From an uncultured Eubacteriales bacterium (GTDB lineage: Bacteria > Bacillota > Clostridia > Christensenellales > Christensenellaceae), in the NCBI GenBank assembly GCA_900545085.1, contig UQXU01000001.1, positions 1 to 64,000 on the forward strand: a stretch of DNA of 64,000 bases, in the 5' to 3' direction. Within the stretch, counting starts at the first letter, position 1, and the number at the start of each line of letters is the position of its first letter. Under the pieces are notes generated by a model. It worked only from the letters and a program-made list of their open reading frames with translations. It made no database searches and was not told the origin of the DNA. This document shows, piece after piece, positions 35,290 to 43,610 of this stretch. A program made the translations under genes and the position numbers.

Positions 35290-36126
35290 TCAGCCCGTCT
35301 TTACCTCAAGCTCTCCGCCGCGCACGGTTATTTCTATATTTCCGTCAGTATCTGTCCGATAGATGTTCGCGCCGACGTTTTTCAGCCGAGAGAGCGTCTT
35401 CGAGTGCGCTTCCTCATCGTCCAAAGCCGCGTCCGCGCATATCACCGCAATTTGAGGCGACGCCGCCGCTGCGAAATCCTTGCCCGTAGCGTTTTTCTCT
35501 CCGTGATGCCCCACCTTGAGCACGTCGCATTTGAGGTCTGAGTATCTGCTCATGAGAAGCTCCTCGGCGTCTTTTTTGGCGTCTCCCATATACAGGAAGC
35601 TCTTGCCGCCGTATTCAAATTTCAGCACCGCGCTCATATTGTTAAGGTCGCTGTCGCTGTCCGAGACATCCGGCGCGAGAAATTCGAACTTGACGCCGCC
35701 TACTTCAAAGCTTTCGCCTCTCTGCGCCGTCCTGCGCTCGATTCCTTTCCCATCCAAATCCGCATTCAGCTCTTTTACTAGGTTGTTTTCCTCCTGACCC
35801 GCCGCTATCTGCCAGCACGTCCCTATTTCAAAATCACGCACAAGCTGCGCCGCGCCTCCTATGTGGTCTTTGTGCGGATGCGTTATCACCAGCGCGTCTA
35901 TCTTAGATATGCCTTTATTCTGCAGCGTCTCTTTCAAAGCAGAATACGCGCCGGAAAGTCCCGTGTCTATAACCACAGCGCCTCCGTCCGGCACAGTTAT
36001 AATATGCGCGTCTCCGTCGCCCACATCCACAGCCGTCGCCGTCAGCTCCGCAGCTCCGCCGCCCGAACAGCCGACCGCCGCGAAGCACATCAGCAGCGCC
36101 AATAAAAAAGCCGAAAATCTCCTCAT
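35290..36126 (-). CDS. ComEC-like metallo-beta-lactamase lipoprotein
   Basis: A 278-residue exported protein. The signal peptide ends in a lipobox with C20 (FAAVGC), so it is expected to be anchored outside the membrane. The rest is a metallo-beta-lactamase domain with HPHKDH (83-88, H83, H85, D87, H88) and the late VGHHGEKNATG. It resembles the extracellular C-terminal domain of ComEC and related secreted nucleases. Its substrate is likely a nucleic acid or nucleotide, but this is inferred from family. Confidence 0.88.
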   Translation of the reverse strand: MRRFSAFLLALLMCFAAVGCSGGGAAELTATAVDVGDGDAHIITVPDGGAVVIDTGLSGAYSALKETLQNKGISKIDALVITHPHKDHIGGAAQLVRDFEIGTCWQIAAGQEENNLVKELNADLDGKGIERRTAQRGESFEVGGVKFEFLAPDVSDSDSDLNNMSAVLKFEYGGKSFLYMGDAKKDAEELLMSRYSDLKCDVLKVGHHGEKNATGKDFAAAASPQIAVICADAALDDEEAHSKTLSRLKNVGANIYRTDTDGNIEITVRGGELEVKTG

Positions 36127-36244
36127 AGCTGTTCTCCCTTTTAGATTTATGTCCTCAGAATGCTTTATATATTATAACACATTCCGAGCTTAATTTTACA
36201 TATTTTGCTATAATGTACATCTAAATTACTTTTTTATCAGCTTA

Positions 36245-37162
36245 TCAGCCTTTTTTGTCCAGCCTCAGATCTCTGCCATGGAAATCCAATACCGCGGCGC
36301 GGTCGGTCGAGAGCATTCGGGATACGCTCTTTTCGGTGTATCTCTCCTTGAGCGCCGCATATCCTAAATTTGTAGTCGCAAACGTGTGCATACGGTGCAA
36401 TGTGCGGTATTCTATAAGTCTGAAAAAATACTCGCGCGTCACGTTCTGAGTGAACGGCTCCGTTCCCAAATCGTCTATCATGAGCACATCCGCATCGAAA
36501 ATAGGGTCCAGCGCGTTCAGAGTGCCCAGTCTGTTTTTATGAAATGCCGAAAACAGCGAAAAAGAATCTATGAACAGCACGCGGCGCGTCTTTTTGTACA
36601 GCTCTTTTGCCAACGCGCTCATGAGAAACGTCTTTCCCAGACCTGCCTCGCCCATAAACAGCACTGTCCGCGTGGCATTATTCGGAAATTCTTCTATGTA
36701 TTCCAGCAGGAGATCTCTGACGTATTCCGCATCCTCGAGCTGTTTTCTGTCTTTAAAAATGCCTCTGTCAAATTTAGAAAACTCGCCCGCCAGCTCTTCT
36801 ACATTCTGACCGCCGTAAATCTCGCAATACATGCGCTCCAGAAGGCAATCGCAAAACACCGCTCCCCTGTCTGTCTTTATAAATCCGGTATCTCCGCAGG
36901 CGGAACATTCATATTTCGGAGAAAACACGGGCACTCCTTTTTTTATACTGTCCACCACACTCTCGGCGCGCTCTCTGTCCGGCTGCACGCCCTCGGTCAG
37001 GCAGTCTTTCATGTATGCCAGCGCGGCATGACGCATTTCGTTTTTCTTGCTCAGCACCTCTGCATTGTCTTCAAAAAAAGCGCGTTCCTCCTGCTCGGCT
37101 TTGGCTCTTGCTTTTGCCTGTTTTTTGGCGTATTCGTCCAGTATTTCTTCAAGCGTCCTCAT
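36245..37162 (-). CDS. DnaI/DnaC-like ATP-binding helicase loader
   Basis: A 305-residue AAA+ protein. A charged helical N-terminus of about 75 residues is followed by a zinc-type cluster (C86, C89, C104, C106) and the ATPase core with Walker A GEAGLGKT (171-178) and Walker B DVLMIDDLG. The cysteine cluster before the ATPase matches DnaI-type loaders that place DnaB on DNA. The start at 37162 has AAGGAG eight bases upstream and overlaps the rqcH end by 14 bases, so the two are in one operon. A dedicated dnaB or dnaD is not nearby. Confidence 0.87.
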   Translation of the reverse strand: MRTLEEILDEYAKKQAKARAKAEQEERAFFEDNAEVLSKKNEMRHAALAYMKDCLTEGVQPDRERAESVVDSIKKGVPVFSPKYECSACGDTGFIKTDRGAVFCDCLLERMYCEIYGGQNVEELAGEFSKFDRGIFKDRKQLEDAEYVRDLLLEYIEEFPNNATRTVLFMGEAGLGKTFLMSALAKELYKKTRRVLFIDSFSLFSAFHKNRLGTLNALDPIFDADVLMIDDLGTEPFTQNVTREYFFRLIEYRTLHRMHTFATTNLGYAALKERYTEKSVSRMLSTDRAAVLDFHGRDLRLDKKG

Positions 37163-38876
37163 GTTCCGTCTCCTTGGCAAGATTAGCCGCGAGGGCCGCG
37201 TCAGGCTCGACCACATACGTTCTGTGCCCTTCGTAGTATACCCTGCCCGGTTTCGCTCCTCTTGCCTTCCACACGTTGCCGGCGGGGCAGTAATCTATCT
37301 CGACCTTCGGCGACGCTTTTCCTTTGGAATACACCGCGGCTATATTCGCGGCCTCTCCGAGCGCCGTCTCCGTCAGCTCCCGCCCGTCCAGGAATATGAC
37401 CACGTGCGCGCCCGGCATATTGCGCGCGTGCATCCATATATCCGTCTTATCCGCCATGCGCATAGTCAGCATATCGTTCTGCACTCCCGTCCTGCCTGCA
37501 AATATGCGAAATCCGTCGCTTGAGACAAATTCCTTCGGAGAGGATCTGCGCTCCTCTTTTTTCTTCTGCTTCTTTCCGACCTCGGGCAGGTATCCGCCCG
37601 CTCTCAGCTCTGCTTTTATTTCGGCCGCTTCCTCAGTATTCGCCGCGTCGTCTATGGCAAACTGCGTATCCTCCAGATACTTCACCTCGTCCTCCGCCGC
37701 TGCTATCCCTTTTTTCGCCAGGGCTATCGCCGTCTTTTGCTTGGCATACTTTTTAAAATACTTCTGCGCATTCGCCGCCGGACTTATCTTCACGTCCATA
37801 GGTATGCGCTCTTTTTCGCCTGTGTAGTAGTTGTCCACCTCCACGCTGCTCTCTCCGCGTTTTATTCTGTACATATTAGCCGTGAGCAGCTCGCCGCGCA
37901 CTCTGTATTTTTCTATTCTATCTTCCGAGGCTATAGTCTCCGCGAGCATAGCGTGTTTTTTCCTCGCCCGAGTCAGATGCTTGCGCACCGCCTTCTGAAG
38001 ATGAGCCTTCTGCTGAGACAGAGCGGAAAACTGCTCCCTCGAGGTGTAAAAATCGTCTATCATTCGATTCACGCTCGCCGCGCCGGAGGCAGAGGCGGAA
38101 TCGCGCGTCTCGAAAGGTATAGGCGCGAAAAACACGGGCAGGCCGTCTGCGTTAGTATATGTGACAGGCTCCGGCTCGCTCAGCAGCTTCCTGACAAAAT
38201 CCGCAGCGAACTGTGCGAACTCCGCCGCCGCCTTTCCTAATATCACGTTGTCTTCCGTTCCGAAATACCTGTATGTTATTTCCCGAGCCATAGCGGGAGA
38301 TACGCCTGCAAATTTCTCCACCAGCGCCATGGGCAGAGCCGCTCCGGCGAGCTCGCTCTCCTGCGCCTCGCGAATATCCGGCTTCAGCGGAGGCTGCTCG
38401 TATCTCATCCCCGGCAAAACCTGGCGCACGCTGCTCGTATCGAACGTGACGCGCCGCGCAGAACCTATTATCGTCTCTCCGGACAGTGCGATTATGTTGC
38501 TGTGCTTGCCCATTATCTCCGCCACAAGAGCGAAATCCCGCTTCTCGCCCATTTCGTCCGCCGCTTCTATCTCCACTCGAACTATTCTCTCCAGGCCTGC
38601 CGTGCGTATGCCCGTTATGCGTCCGCCGGTCAGGTGTTTTCGCAGCAGCATACAGAAGCTCGGGGCCTGAGGCGGATTCTTTTTTACGGCAGACGTCAGG
38701 CATACTCTGCATGACGATGCGTTCGAGCTGAGCATCAGCCTCTTTTTACCCTCCTGCGTATGCAGTTGGAGCAATATCTCGTCCGCCGCAGGCATTTGTA
38801 TTTTTTCTATTTTTGCGCCTTCGACGAATTGCAGCTCTCTGACCGCCGCCGCCAGCGTAATCCCGTCTAATGTCAT
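37149..38876 (-). CDS. rqcH: RqcH, NFACT-family ribosome quality control factor
   Basis: A 575-residue NFACT protein. The NFACT-N domain (about 1-200) contains GLERIVRVEI with E96-R97 where RqcH proteins have D/E-R, and AEIMGKHSNII. A coiled-coil middle (about 275-430) follows, then the NFACT-R domain with NDMLTMRMADKTDIWMHARN and PGAHVVI. RqcH binds stalled 50S subunits and, with RqcP, adds alanine tails that mark the peptide for degradation. The partner RqcP is encoded at 47450. Older annotations call it fibronectin-binding protein. Confidence 0.95.
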   Translation of the reverse strand: MTLDGITLAAAVRELQFVEGAKIEKIQMPAADEILLQLHTQEGKKRLMLSSNASSCRVCLTSAVKKNPPQAPSFCMLLRKHLTGGRITGIRTAGLERIVRVEIEAADEMGEKRDFALVAEIMGKHSNIIALSGETIIGSARRVTFDTSSVRQVLPGMRYEQPPLKPDIREAQESELAGAALPMALVEKFAGVSPAMAREITYRYFGTEDNVILGKAAAEFAQFAADFVRKLLSEPEPVTYTNADGLPVFFAPIPFETRDSASASGAASVNRMIDDFYTSREQFSALSQQKAHLQKAVRKHLTRARKKHAMLAETIASEDRIEKYRVRGELLTANMYRIKRGESSVEVDNYYTGEKERIPMDVKISPAANAQKYFKKYAKQKTAIALAKKGIAAAEDEVKYLEDTQFAIDDAANTEEAAEIKAELRAGGYLPEVGKKQKKKEERRSSPKEFVSSDGFRIFAGRTGVQNDMLTMRMADKTDIWMHARNMPGAHVVIFLDGRELTETALGEAANIAAVYSKGKASPKVEIDYCPAGNVWKARGAKPGRVYYEGHRTYVVEPDAALAANLAKETEHEDA

Positions 38877-38943
38877 CTTTATCCTCGCTTCCCCTTTTAA
38901 TAAGCATTATAACGTACTGCGCTCAAAGTTGCAACGCCGCGTA

Positions 38944-38972
38944 TTGCGGCGAACCACGGTATGTGATAAAAT
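38944..38972 (+). promoter_or_regulatory. Candidate rdgB promoter
   Basis: TTGCGG (38944-38949), 17-base spacer, TAAAAT (38967-38972), 32 bases before the rdgB start. A CGCCGC/GCGGCG hairpin overlaps the -35 on the side of the divergent rqcH gene. Confidence 0.5.
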
Positions 38973-39004
38973 AGTTTCGAGTAAAACAGGGAAAGGGTTA
39001 TGTT

Positions 39005-39604
39005 ATGTCCAAGCTTGTAATTGCAACTAAAAACGCAGGTAAAGTAAAAGAAATAAAAGCTATATTCTCCGGGCTTTTTGACGATATACTCTCTCTTCGC
39101 GACGCGGGTATCGACGCGGACGTCGTCGAAGACGGCGACACCTTCCTCGCTAACGCAGCCAAAAAGGCAACGGAGATAAGTCTGTTAACAGATTGCCCCG
39201 TTCTTGCGGACGATTCCGGAATATGCGTAGACTGCCTGGGAGGCGCGCCCGGCGTTTATTCCGCACGTTATTCCGAAGAAGGCACGGACGAAGCCAACAA
39301 CAGGAAAATCGTAGAAGAGACACGACGCTTCGCACCTGAACAGCGCACATGTCATTATGCCTGCGCGCTCGTACTGGCCAAAGGCGGCGACGTGCTGTAC
39401 AGCTGCGAAGGCGAATGCAGCGGAATTCTCCTGGACGAGGAGCGCGGAGAAGGCGGTTTCGGATATGATCCTCTATTCTTCCTGCCGGAATACGGCGTGA
39501 CTTTCGGCGAACTCCCCGCAGAGATCAAGAATAAAATAAGTCATCGCGCACGTGCTCTCGCCGCTATGCAGCAGATGATAGAAGCAGGGCATGACAATGA
39601 CTAA
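39005..39604 (+). CDS. rdgB: XTP/dITP diphosphatase
   Basis: A 199-residue Ham1/RdgB pyrophosphatase that clears inosine and xanthosine triphosphates from the nucleotide pool. It begins LVIATKNAGKVKEIKAIF and contains VLADDSGICVDCLGGAPGVY, both diagnostic; late GFGYDPLFF and KNKISHRARAL also match. It overlaps the phosphoesterase gene by 14 bases, so they form an operon. The two are commonly paired in Firmicutes. Confidence 0.96.
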   Translation: MSKLVIATKNAGKVKEIKAIFSGLFDDILSLRDAGIDADVVEDGDTFLANAAKKATEISLLTDCPVLADDSGICVDCLGGAPGVYSARYSEEGTDEANNRKIVEETRRFAPEQRTCHYACALVLAKGGDVLYSCEGECSGILLDEERGEGGFGYDPLFFLPEYGVTFGELPAEIKNKISHRARALAAMQQMIEAGHDND

Positions 39605-40070
39605 AATTCTCACAGTATCAGACACGCACCGCTCTCTGGAAAATTTGCAGGCCGCCATCGAGCTCAACCCCGACGCAGATTACATATTCCACATGGGTGA
39701 CGGAATAGCCGATTTAGACTCTTTCGATTTGCCCATACCTTCGGAGCGCATAATCAGAGTCCGCGGGAACTGCGACCTCAACCGCGCGCCTTGGCAGATC
39801 GTACAGACCGTGAACGGTTTGCGCATACTTGTACTCCACGGTCATGTCCACGACGTCAAGCAATCTCTGGACAAGCTGGTGTACACCGCTCTGGACATAG
39901 GCGCGGACGCAGTGTTTTTCGGCCATACGCACAGGCCGGTCGGGCGTTATGAAGAAGGAATTTTTCTCCTCAACCCGGGTTCGCTCGCTTCCCAGCTGCC
40001 CACATATGCCATAGTTACAATAAAAAACGGCGAATTCAAGTCGGAACACCGCGTCCTGGCCGTATATTAA
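39591..40070 (+). CDS. YfcE/YsnB-type metallophosphoesterase
   Basis: A 159-residue calcineurin-like phosphoesterase. All metal-binding motifs are present: VSDTHRS, HMGDGIAD, RGNCD, HGHVHD and GHTHRP. Homologues hydrolyse phosphodiesters of unknown natural origin. Two ATGs lie at the start, two codons apart, and either could be used. It is translationally coupled to rdgB and followed by a strong terminator. Confidence 0.93.
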   Translation: MTMTKILTVSDTHRSLENLQAAIELNPDADYIFHMGDGIADLDSFDLPIPSERIIRVRGNCDLNRAPWQIVQTVNGLRILVLHGHVHDVKQSLDKLVYTALDIGADAVFFGHTHRPVGRYEEGIFLLNPGSLASQLPTYAIVTIKNGEFKSEHRVLAVY

Positions 40071-40086
40071 GTTTTGATAAAGCTCT

Positions 40087-40116
40087 GCCCCCGCTTTTGA
40101 TGTGCGGGGGCTTTTT
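40087..40116 (+). terminator. Terminator of the rdgB operon
   Basis: GCCCCCGC (40087-40094) pairs with GCGGGGGC (40104-40111) and TTTTT follows. Confidence 0.88.
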
Positions 40117-40197
40117 ATGCTGTTTGTAAATTCTAAGTCAGAAAAGACCGGCTGCAAAAAATATGCAGGCTCGGAAAAACGCTTTGCATATTCTATA

Positions 40198-40818
40198 TTA
40201 TTTTTTGGCCGCAGTCTTAAAGTACTGCACGAGTATCCCCACCACAGCCAGAGCAATCGCCGCGACAAAATACACGTCTTTATCTGTAATTGAGATACTT
40301 TTCAAACCGTCCAGCATCTTCTCTGCGCTGCTTATATCCAAGCTCGCCGCGCTCCCCGTCGCAATCATTACTACGCCGTTGACCGTCACCTCCGCGCCTA
40401 CAAACGCCGTGCTTATTATAATAATCGTCCGCTTAATCACCAGAGCAAGTATTCCGCCCAACAGCCCCAATACTATCGTCAATACAATAGCAAAGCCGCC
40501 GCCCTGCGGTATGGCAAGCATGGGAAGTACAATCTTAGCTATGCTCGCGCCCATGCCGGCGCCTGCCGCGAAAACGCCGATGCTGTATACAAAATACATC
40601 AGCGCAGCTCCTGCCAAGCCTACAAGTATACATATGAGAAGCGTCGTCGTTTCCGACGTTGTCTCTATATACATCATTCCTAACGAAAAGCCTGCCACAA
40701 ACCCGGCCGCAGCCATGAGCAGCCGCAAAAGCTTGTATCCAAAGAAGCAGAATGCCGCACCCAGCAGCACGCATACTCCGCAATATATCACATTATATGT
40801 CTCTACACTCAGCTCCAT
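40198..40818 (-). CDS. Multi-helix membrane protein, TMEM198/DUF4203-like
   Basis: A 206-residue protein with about seven membrane helices and many glycines, in the pattern LLRLLMAAAGFVAGFSLGMM repeated as ALVIKRTIIIISTAFVGAE. This resembles the TMEM198/DUF4203 group, whose function in bacteria is unknown. The start at 40818 has AAGGAGG six bases upstream; the frame is open 23 codons further. It is transcribed away from gpsA and alone. Confidence 0.72.
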   Translation of the reverse strand: MELSVETYNVIYCGVCVLLGAAFCFFGYKLLRLLMAAAGFVAGFSLGMMYIETTSETTTLLICILVGLAGAALMYFVYSIGVFAAGAGMGASIAKIVLPMLAIPQGGGFAIVLTIVLGLLGGILALVIKRTIIIISTAFVGAEVTVNGVVMIATGSAASLDISSAEKMLDGLKSISITDKDVYFVAAIALAVVGILVQYFKTAAKK

Positions 40819-40964
40819 TTTATCCTCCTTGCGGATAGTATATCTAAATATCGACACAAAGTCAAACCGCCTTTTCAAGCGTTGCATTGGGAGCGGAAAT
40901 GTTGTATACTTTTAAATACGGTTTTCCGTATTTTATATTTCAGAAATTTAAGGAGATTATTTCC

Positions 40965-41921
40965 ATGCAGGTGAGCGTGTTGGGCTGCGGCAGATGGGGC
41001 AGCTTCATAGGCTGGTATCTCAGCGAAAGAGAGGGCATAAGCGGCGTTTATGTATACGGCAGGTCAGGCTCTCCGCATCTCCGGCAGCTCAGAGACAGCA
41101 GACGCACGGAATACCTTCAATTTAACGAAAAAGTTACTTTTACCGATGATCTCAGTCTCGCTCTTAGCAGCGATACAATTTTTATTTCCATCGCGGCGCA
41201 GTCTCTCCGATCTCTTATGCAGCAGATTTCACGCTATAACATCGACGACAAGCTGATAGTTCTGTGCATGAAAGGGTTGGAGGAGCACAGCGGATTGAGA
41301 CTATCTCAGGTCGTAGCTGATTACACACCATGTAAAACCGCGGTATGGGTCGGTCCCGGTCATGTTCAGACCTATTCGCAGGGCTGCCCCGGGTGCATGG
41401 TCATAGACTCCGAATCCGCAGAGGTCACTCGGTCGCTCGTACATACTCTCTCGGGAGGGTCTATCCGCTTTTATTACGGCACGGACATAATAGGCAGCGA
41501 AGTGGGAGCCGCAGCCAAAAACGTCATGGGTATCGCCGCGGGGATGCTGGACGGCGCCGCTCTCACAGGACTCAAGGGCGCTCTCATGGCGCGCGGCGCG
41601 AGAGAAGTCAGCCGCCTGATCGCCGCTATGGGAGGAGAGCCTATATCCGCTTACGGTCTGGCACATCTGGGAGACTACGAAGCGACGCTCTTTTCTACAT
41701 TCTCTCGAAACAGAATGTTCGGCGAAATGTTTATAAAAGGCGAAAGACTGGAAAAACTCGCGGAGGGCGTTTCCACCACCCGCGCCATGATGACTCTTGC
41801 GCACAAATACGGAGTTGAGCTTCCGATAACCGAGACAATATACAACGTCATCGAGCTCGGCTCGGAGCCTATAGAAACTATGCAGAATCTGTTCCTTCGC
41901 AGCATAAAAGAAGAGTTCTGA
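40965..41921 (+). CDS. gpsA: NAD(P)-dependent glycerol-3-phosphate dehydrogenase
   Basis: A 318-residue enzyme that makes sn-glycerol-3-phosphate for phospholipids. The Rossmann motif GCGRWGSFIG is at the N-terminus. GAAAKNVMGIAAGMLDG holds the catalytic lysine and the GPGHVQTYSQG segment lies in the substrate region. The first motif has GCG-W instead of the common GAG-WG, which is within family variation. AAGGAG lies nine bases before the chosen ATG. It is not near plsY or der, its frequent partners. Confidence 0.88.
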   Translation: MQVSVLGCGRWGSFIGWYLSEREGISGVYVYGRSGSPHLRQLRDSRRTEYLQFNEKVTFTDDLSLALSSDTIFISIAAQSLRSLMQQISRYNIDDKLIVLCMKGLEEHSGLRLSQVVADYTPCKTAVWVGPGHVQTYSQGCPGCMVIDSESAEVTRSLVHTLSGGSIRFYYGTDIIGSEVGAAAKNVMGIAAGMLDGAALTGLKGALMARGAREVSRLIAAMGGEPISAYGLAHLGDYEATLFSTFSRNRMFGEMFIKGERLEKLAEGVSTTRAMMTLAHKYGVELPITETIYNVIELGSEPIETMQNLFLRSIKEEF

Positions 41922-41978
41922 TATATATTAAGAAAACTGCCCTGATGCTTCCTGATACACCAGAGGCAGTTTTTATTT

Positions 41979-42566
41979 TTATATGAGCATGTTCACGGCG
42001 CAAAGCACCAGCGCCGCACCGAATATCCCGTTTATGAGCTTGTAATGTCCTGAATATACATTGCGTATGCCCAAACCGAACATCCCCCATACCAAGCTCG
42101 CGACACATCCTACGCCCGTAATAATACATTGAGCCGCGGCCATTTCTCCCAGCTTGGCATAATACGGTATTATATAACCGCTGAGAACGGTCATACCGTA
42201 AAAATAAATTTTAACATTTACAAATTGCAACAAAAATCCGCTTAGAAACGTCGGCGCAGACTCCCCGCCGCTGAAATCAGGCTTGCTGCGTATTATGCGC
42301 ACTGCCAGCCAAATCAGATATGCCGCGCCAATATATTTCAACGCTTCCATTATAGGGGCCGCATATTGGCTAAGCTCATATATAAACATCACGCATATCG
42401 CCTGCACTGCGAAATACCCAACGCAGACTCCTAATATTGTGCTTTTACCCTTGCGCCAGCCGTGCCGTGTTATCGCGTTGAGGGACATTATGTTGCCCGG
42501 GCCGGGGGTAAAAGAACTAATCAAAACATATGCGGCCAGGGAGTTTAACGCAGACGCTGTCATCAT
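41979..42566 (-). CDS. LysE/RhtB-family amino acid exporter
   Basis: A 195-residue membrane protein with six helices. The family motif FTPGPGNIMSLNAITRHGWRKG is at about 19-40. Members export amino acids such as lysine, threonine or cysteine. It lies six bases after the pyridoxamine-oxidase-like gene, sharing its promoter at 43004-43032, and is probably controlled by the divergent HxlR regulator. Confidence 0.9.
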   Translation of the reverse strand: MMTASALNSLAAYVLISSFTPGPGNIMSLNAITRHGWRKGKSTILGVCVGYFAVQAICVMFIYELSQYAAPIMEALKYIGAAYLIWLAVRIIRSKPDFSGGESAPTFLSGFLLQFVNVKIYFYGMTVLSGYIIPYYAKLGEMAAAQCIITGVGCVASLVWGMFGLGIRNVYSGHYKLINGIFGAALVLCAVNMLI

Positions 42567-42572
42567 ACTGCT

Positions 42573-42959
42573 TTACAGCTCGTCTCCGTTGTGCGCACCG
42601 GGCGTGGTGACGATAACCTTCTCGGGTGTGATGACAAGCGCGCCCTTCGCCGTAACCGCGCCGTTGAACATATCCGAGACCAGCTTTTTGAACGTATCTA
42701 CGATTTCACCTTCCGTTATGTGTTCTGCCGTGCCTTTAATCTGATAGCCCTCCATAGTCTGCGGATCGCAGGCAGACACGGCGATCTTTCCGTTAGCCTC
42801 AATGTTTTTGAGAGTCACATTGAGGAAAACGTCTCCTACCACCAGCTTGCCGTCCTCCGTCACGTCCTTGAACGCTACCGGAATAGCATTCGGCTCGTCA
42901 GAATACGTCCCCAAATACCACATCTGTTCTTTCAGCAATTTTACTACGTTCTCTTTCAT
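42573..42959 (-). CDS. Pyridoxamine 5'-phosphate oxidase-family protein
   Basis: A 128-residue split-barrel flavin-binding protein: LKEQMWYLGTYSDEPNAIPV at the start and KIAVSACDPQTMEGYQIKGTA in the middle. It is shorter than true PdxH and lacks its phosphate-binding residues as far as I can see, so it is probably a general FMN or haem-binding member. GGAGG is eight bases before the chosen ATG. It is first in an operon with a LysE exporter. Confidence 0.83.
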   Translation of the reverse strand: MKENVVKLLKEQMWYLGTYSDEPNAIPVAFKDVTEDGKLVVGDVFLNVTLKNIEANGKIAVSACDPQTMEGYQIKGTAEHITEGEIVDTFKKLVSDMFNGAVTAKGALVITPEKVIVTTPGAHNGDEL

Positions 42960-43003
42960 GTTAAACACCTCCATGTGTATTTGCTCTTGCTCTTTGCAAG
43001 GTA

Positions 43004-43032
43004 ATTATATAAAAGTAATCGAGCCTCATCAA
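43004..43032 (-). promoter_or_regulatory. Promoter of the PPOX-like/lysE operon
   Basis: On the minus strand TTGATG (43032-43027), 17-base spacer, TATAAT (43009-43004). Confidence 0.75.
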
Positions 43033-43050
43033 GATATAAGCAAATTTATT

Positions 43051-43104
43051 AGTCACTCATAAATTTAATAGTGACTTGATAATGTCGAGCGCGTAATATA
43101 AAAT
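43051..43104 (+). promoter_or_regulatory. hxlR promoter with inverted-repeat operator
   Basis: TTGATA (43076-43081), 17-base spacer and TAAAAT (43099-43104) form the promoter. AGTCACT (43051-43057) and AGTGACT (43070-43076) are a perfect 7-base inverted repeat with a 12-base gap that touches the -35 and lies between the two divergent promoters. It is the obvious binding site for HxlR. Confidence 0.75.
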
Positions 43105-43124
43105 AATCCTCGGAGGCAATAACA

Positions 43125-43502
43125 ATGTATCAACACAAACTTGAAAAAGACATACGATGCCCGCTGGAATACGGACTTAACGTATTCGGCGGCAAACGGA
43201 AATCCCGCATAATATGCGTATTGGCCGAGATGGAGGTTTTGCGTTACGGCGAAATAAAAAAAGAAATGACAAATATAACAGACGCCGTTTTAGCGTCTGC
43301 GCTGAAAGAGCTTATCTCGGACGGTATCGTACTCAGGAAGCAGTACAACGAAATTCCACCCAAGGTAGAATACAGCTTAACAGAAAAAGGACTCTCCGTC
43401 ATTCCCGTACTGCAAAGCATATGCCGCTGGTCAGGCGCTTTTCACAAAGAGGAAGGGGACGCCGTCATGCGGCAGTGTCAAAAATGCGACTACTCATTTT
43501 AA
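43125..43502 (+). CDS. HxlR-family transcriptional regulator
   Basis: A 125-residue winged-helix protein. The N-terminal cysteine C12 (RCPLEYGLNVFGGK), used by redox- and aldehyde-sensing HxlR proteins, is present. The helix-turn-helix core contains EIKKEMTNITDAVLASALKE, and the wing RKQYNEIPPKVEYSLTEKG. Two extra cysteines (CQKC) end the protein. It is divergent from the PPOX-like/lysE operon and followed by a terminator. Confidence 0.92.
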   Translation: MYQHKLEKDIRCPLEYGLNVFGGKRKSRIICVLAEMEVLRYGEIKKEMTNITDAVLASALKELISDGIVLRKQYNEIPPKVEYSLTEKGLSVIPVLQSICRWSGAFHKEEGDAVMRQCQKCDYSF

Positions 43503-43562
43503 CCGCTGCCGCGCAGACATAACGCACCGAATCCACATCTTTCCCTCCTGCATGCTGCAAAC

Positions 43563-43605
43563 AAAAAACGCGCATACACGTTCTCATACGTTTTGCGCGT
43601 TTTTT
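43563..43605. terminator. Bidirectional terminator between hxlR and threonine dehydratase
   Basis: AAAAAACGCGCA (43563-43574) pairs with TGCGCGTTTTTT (43594-43605). T-runs follow on both strands and the genes converge. Confidence 0.88.
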
Positions 43606-43610
43606 TATTT

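Noticed and set aside
34503-35489. 328-codon plus-strand frame
   Set aside because: Antisense to mnmA and the end of the lipoprotein gene, which are well supported.
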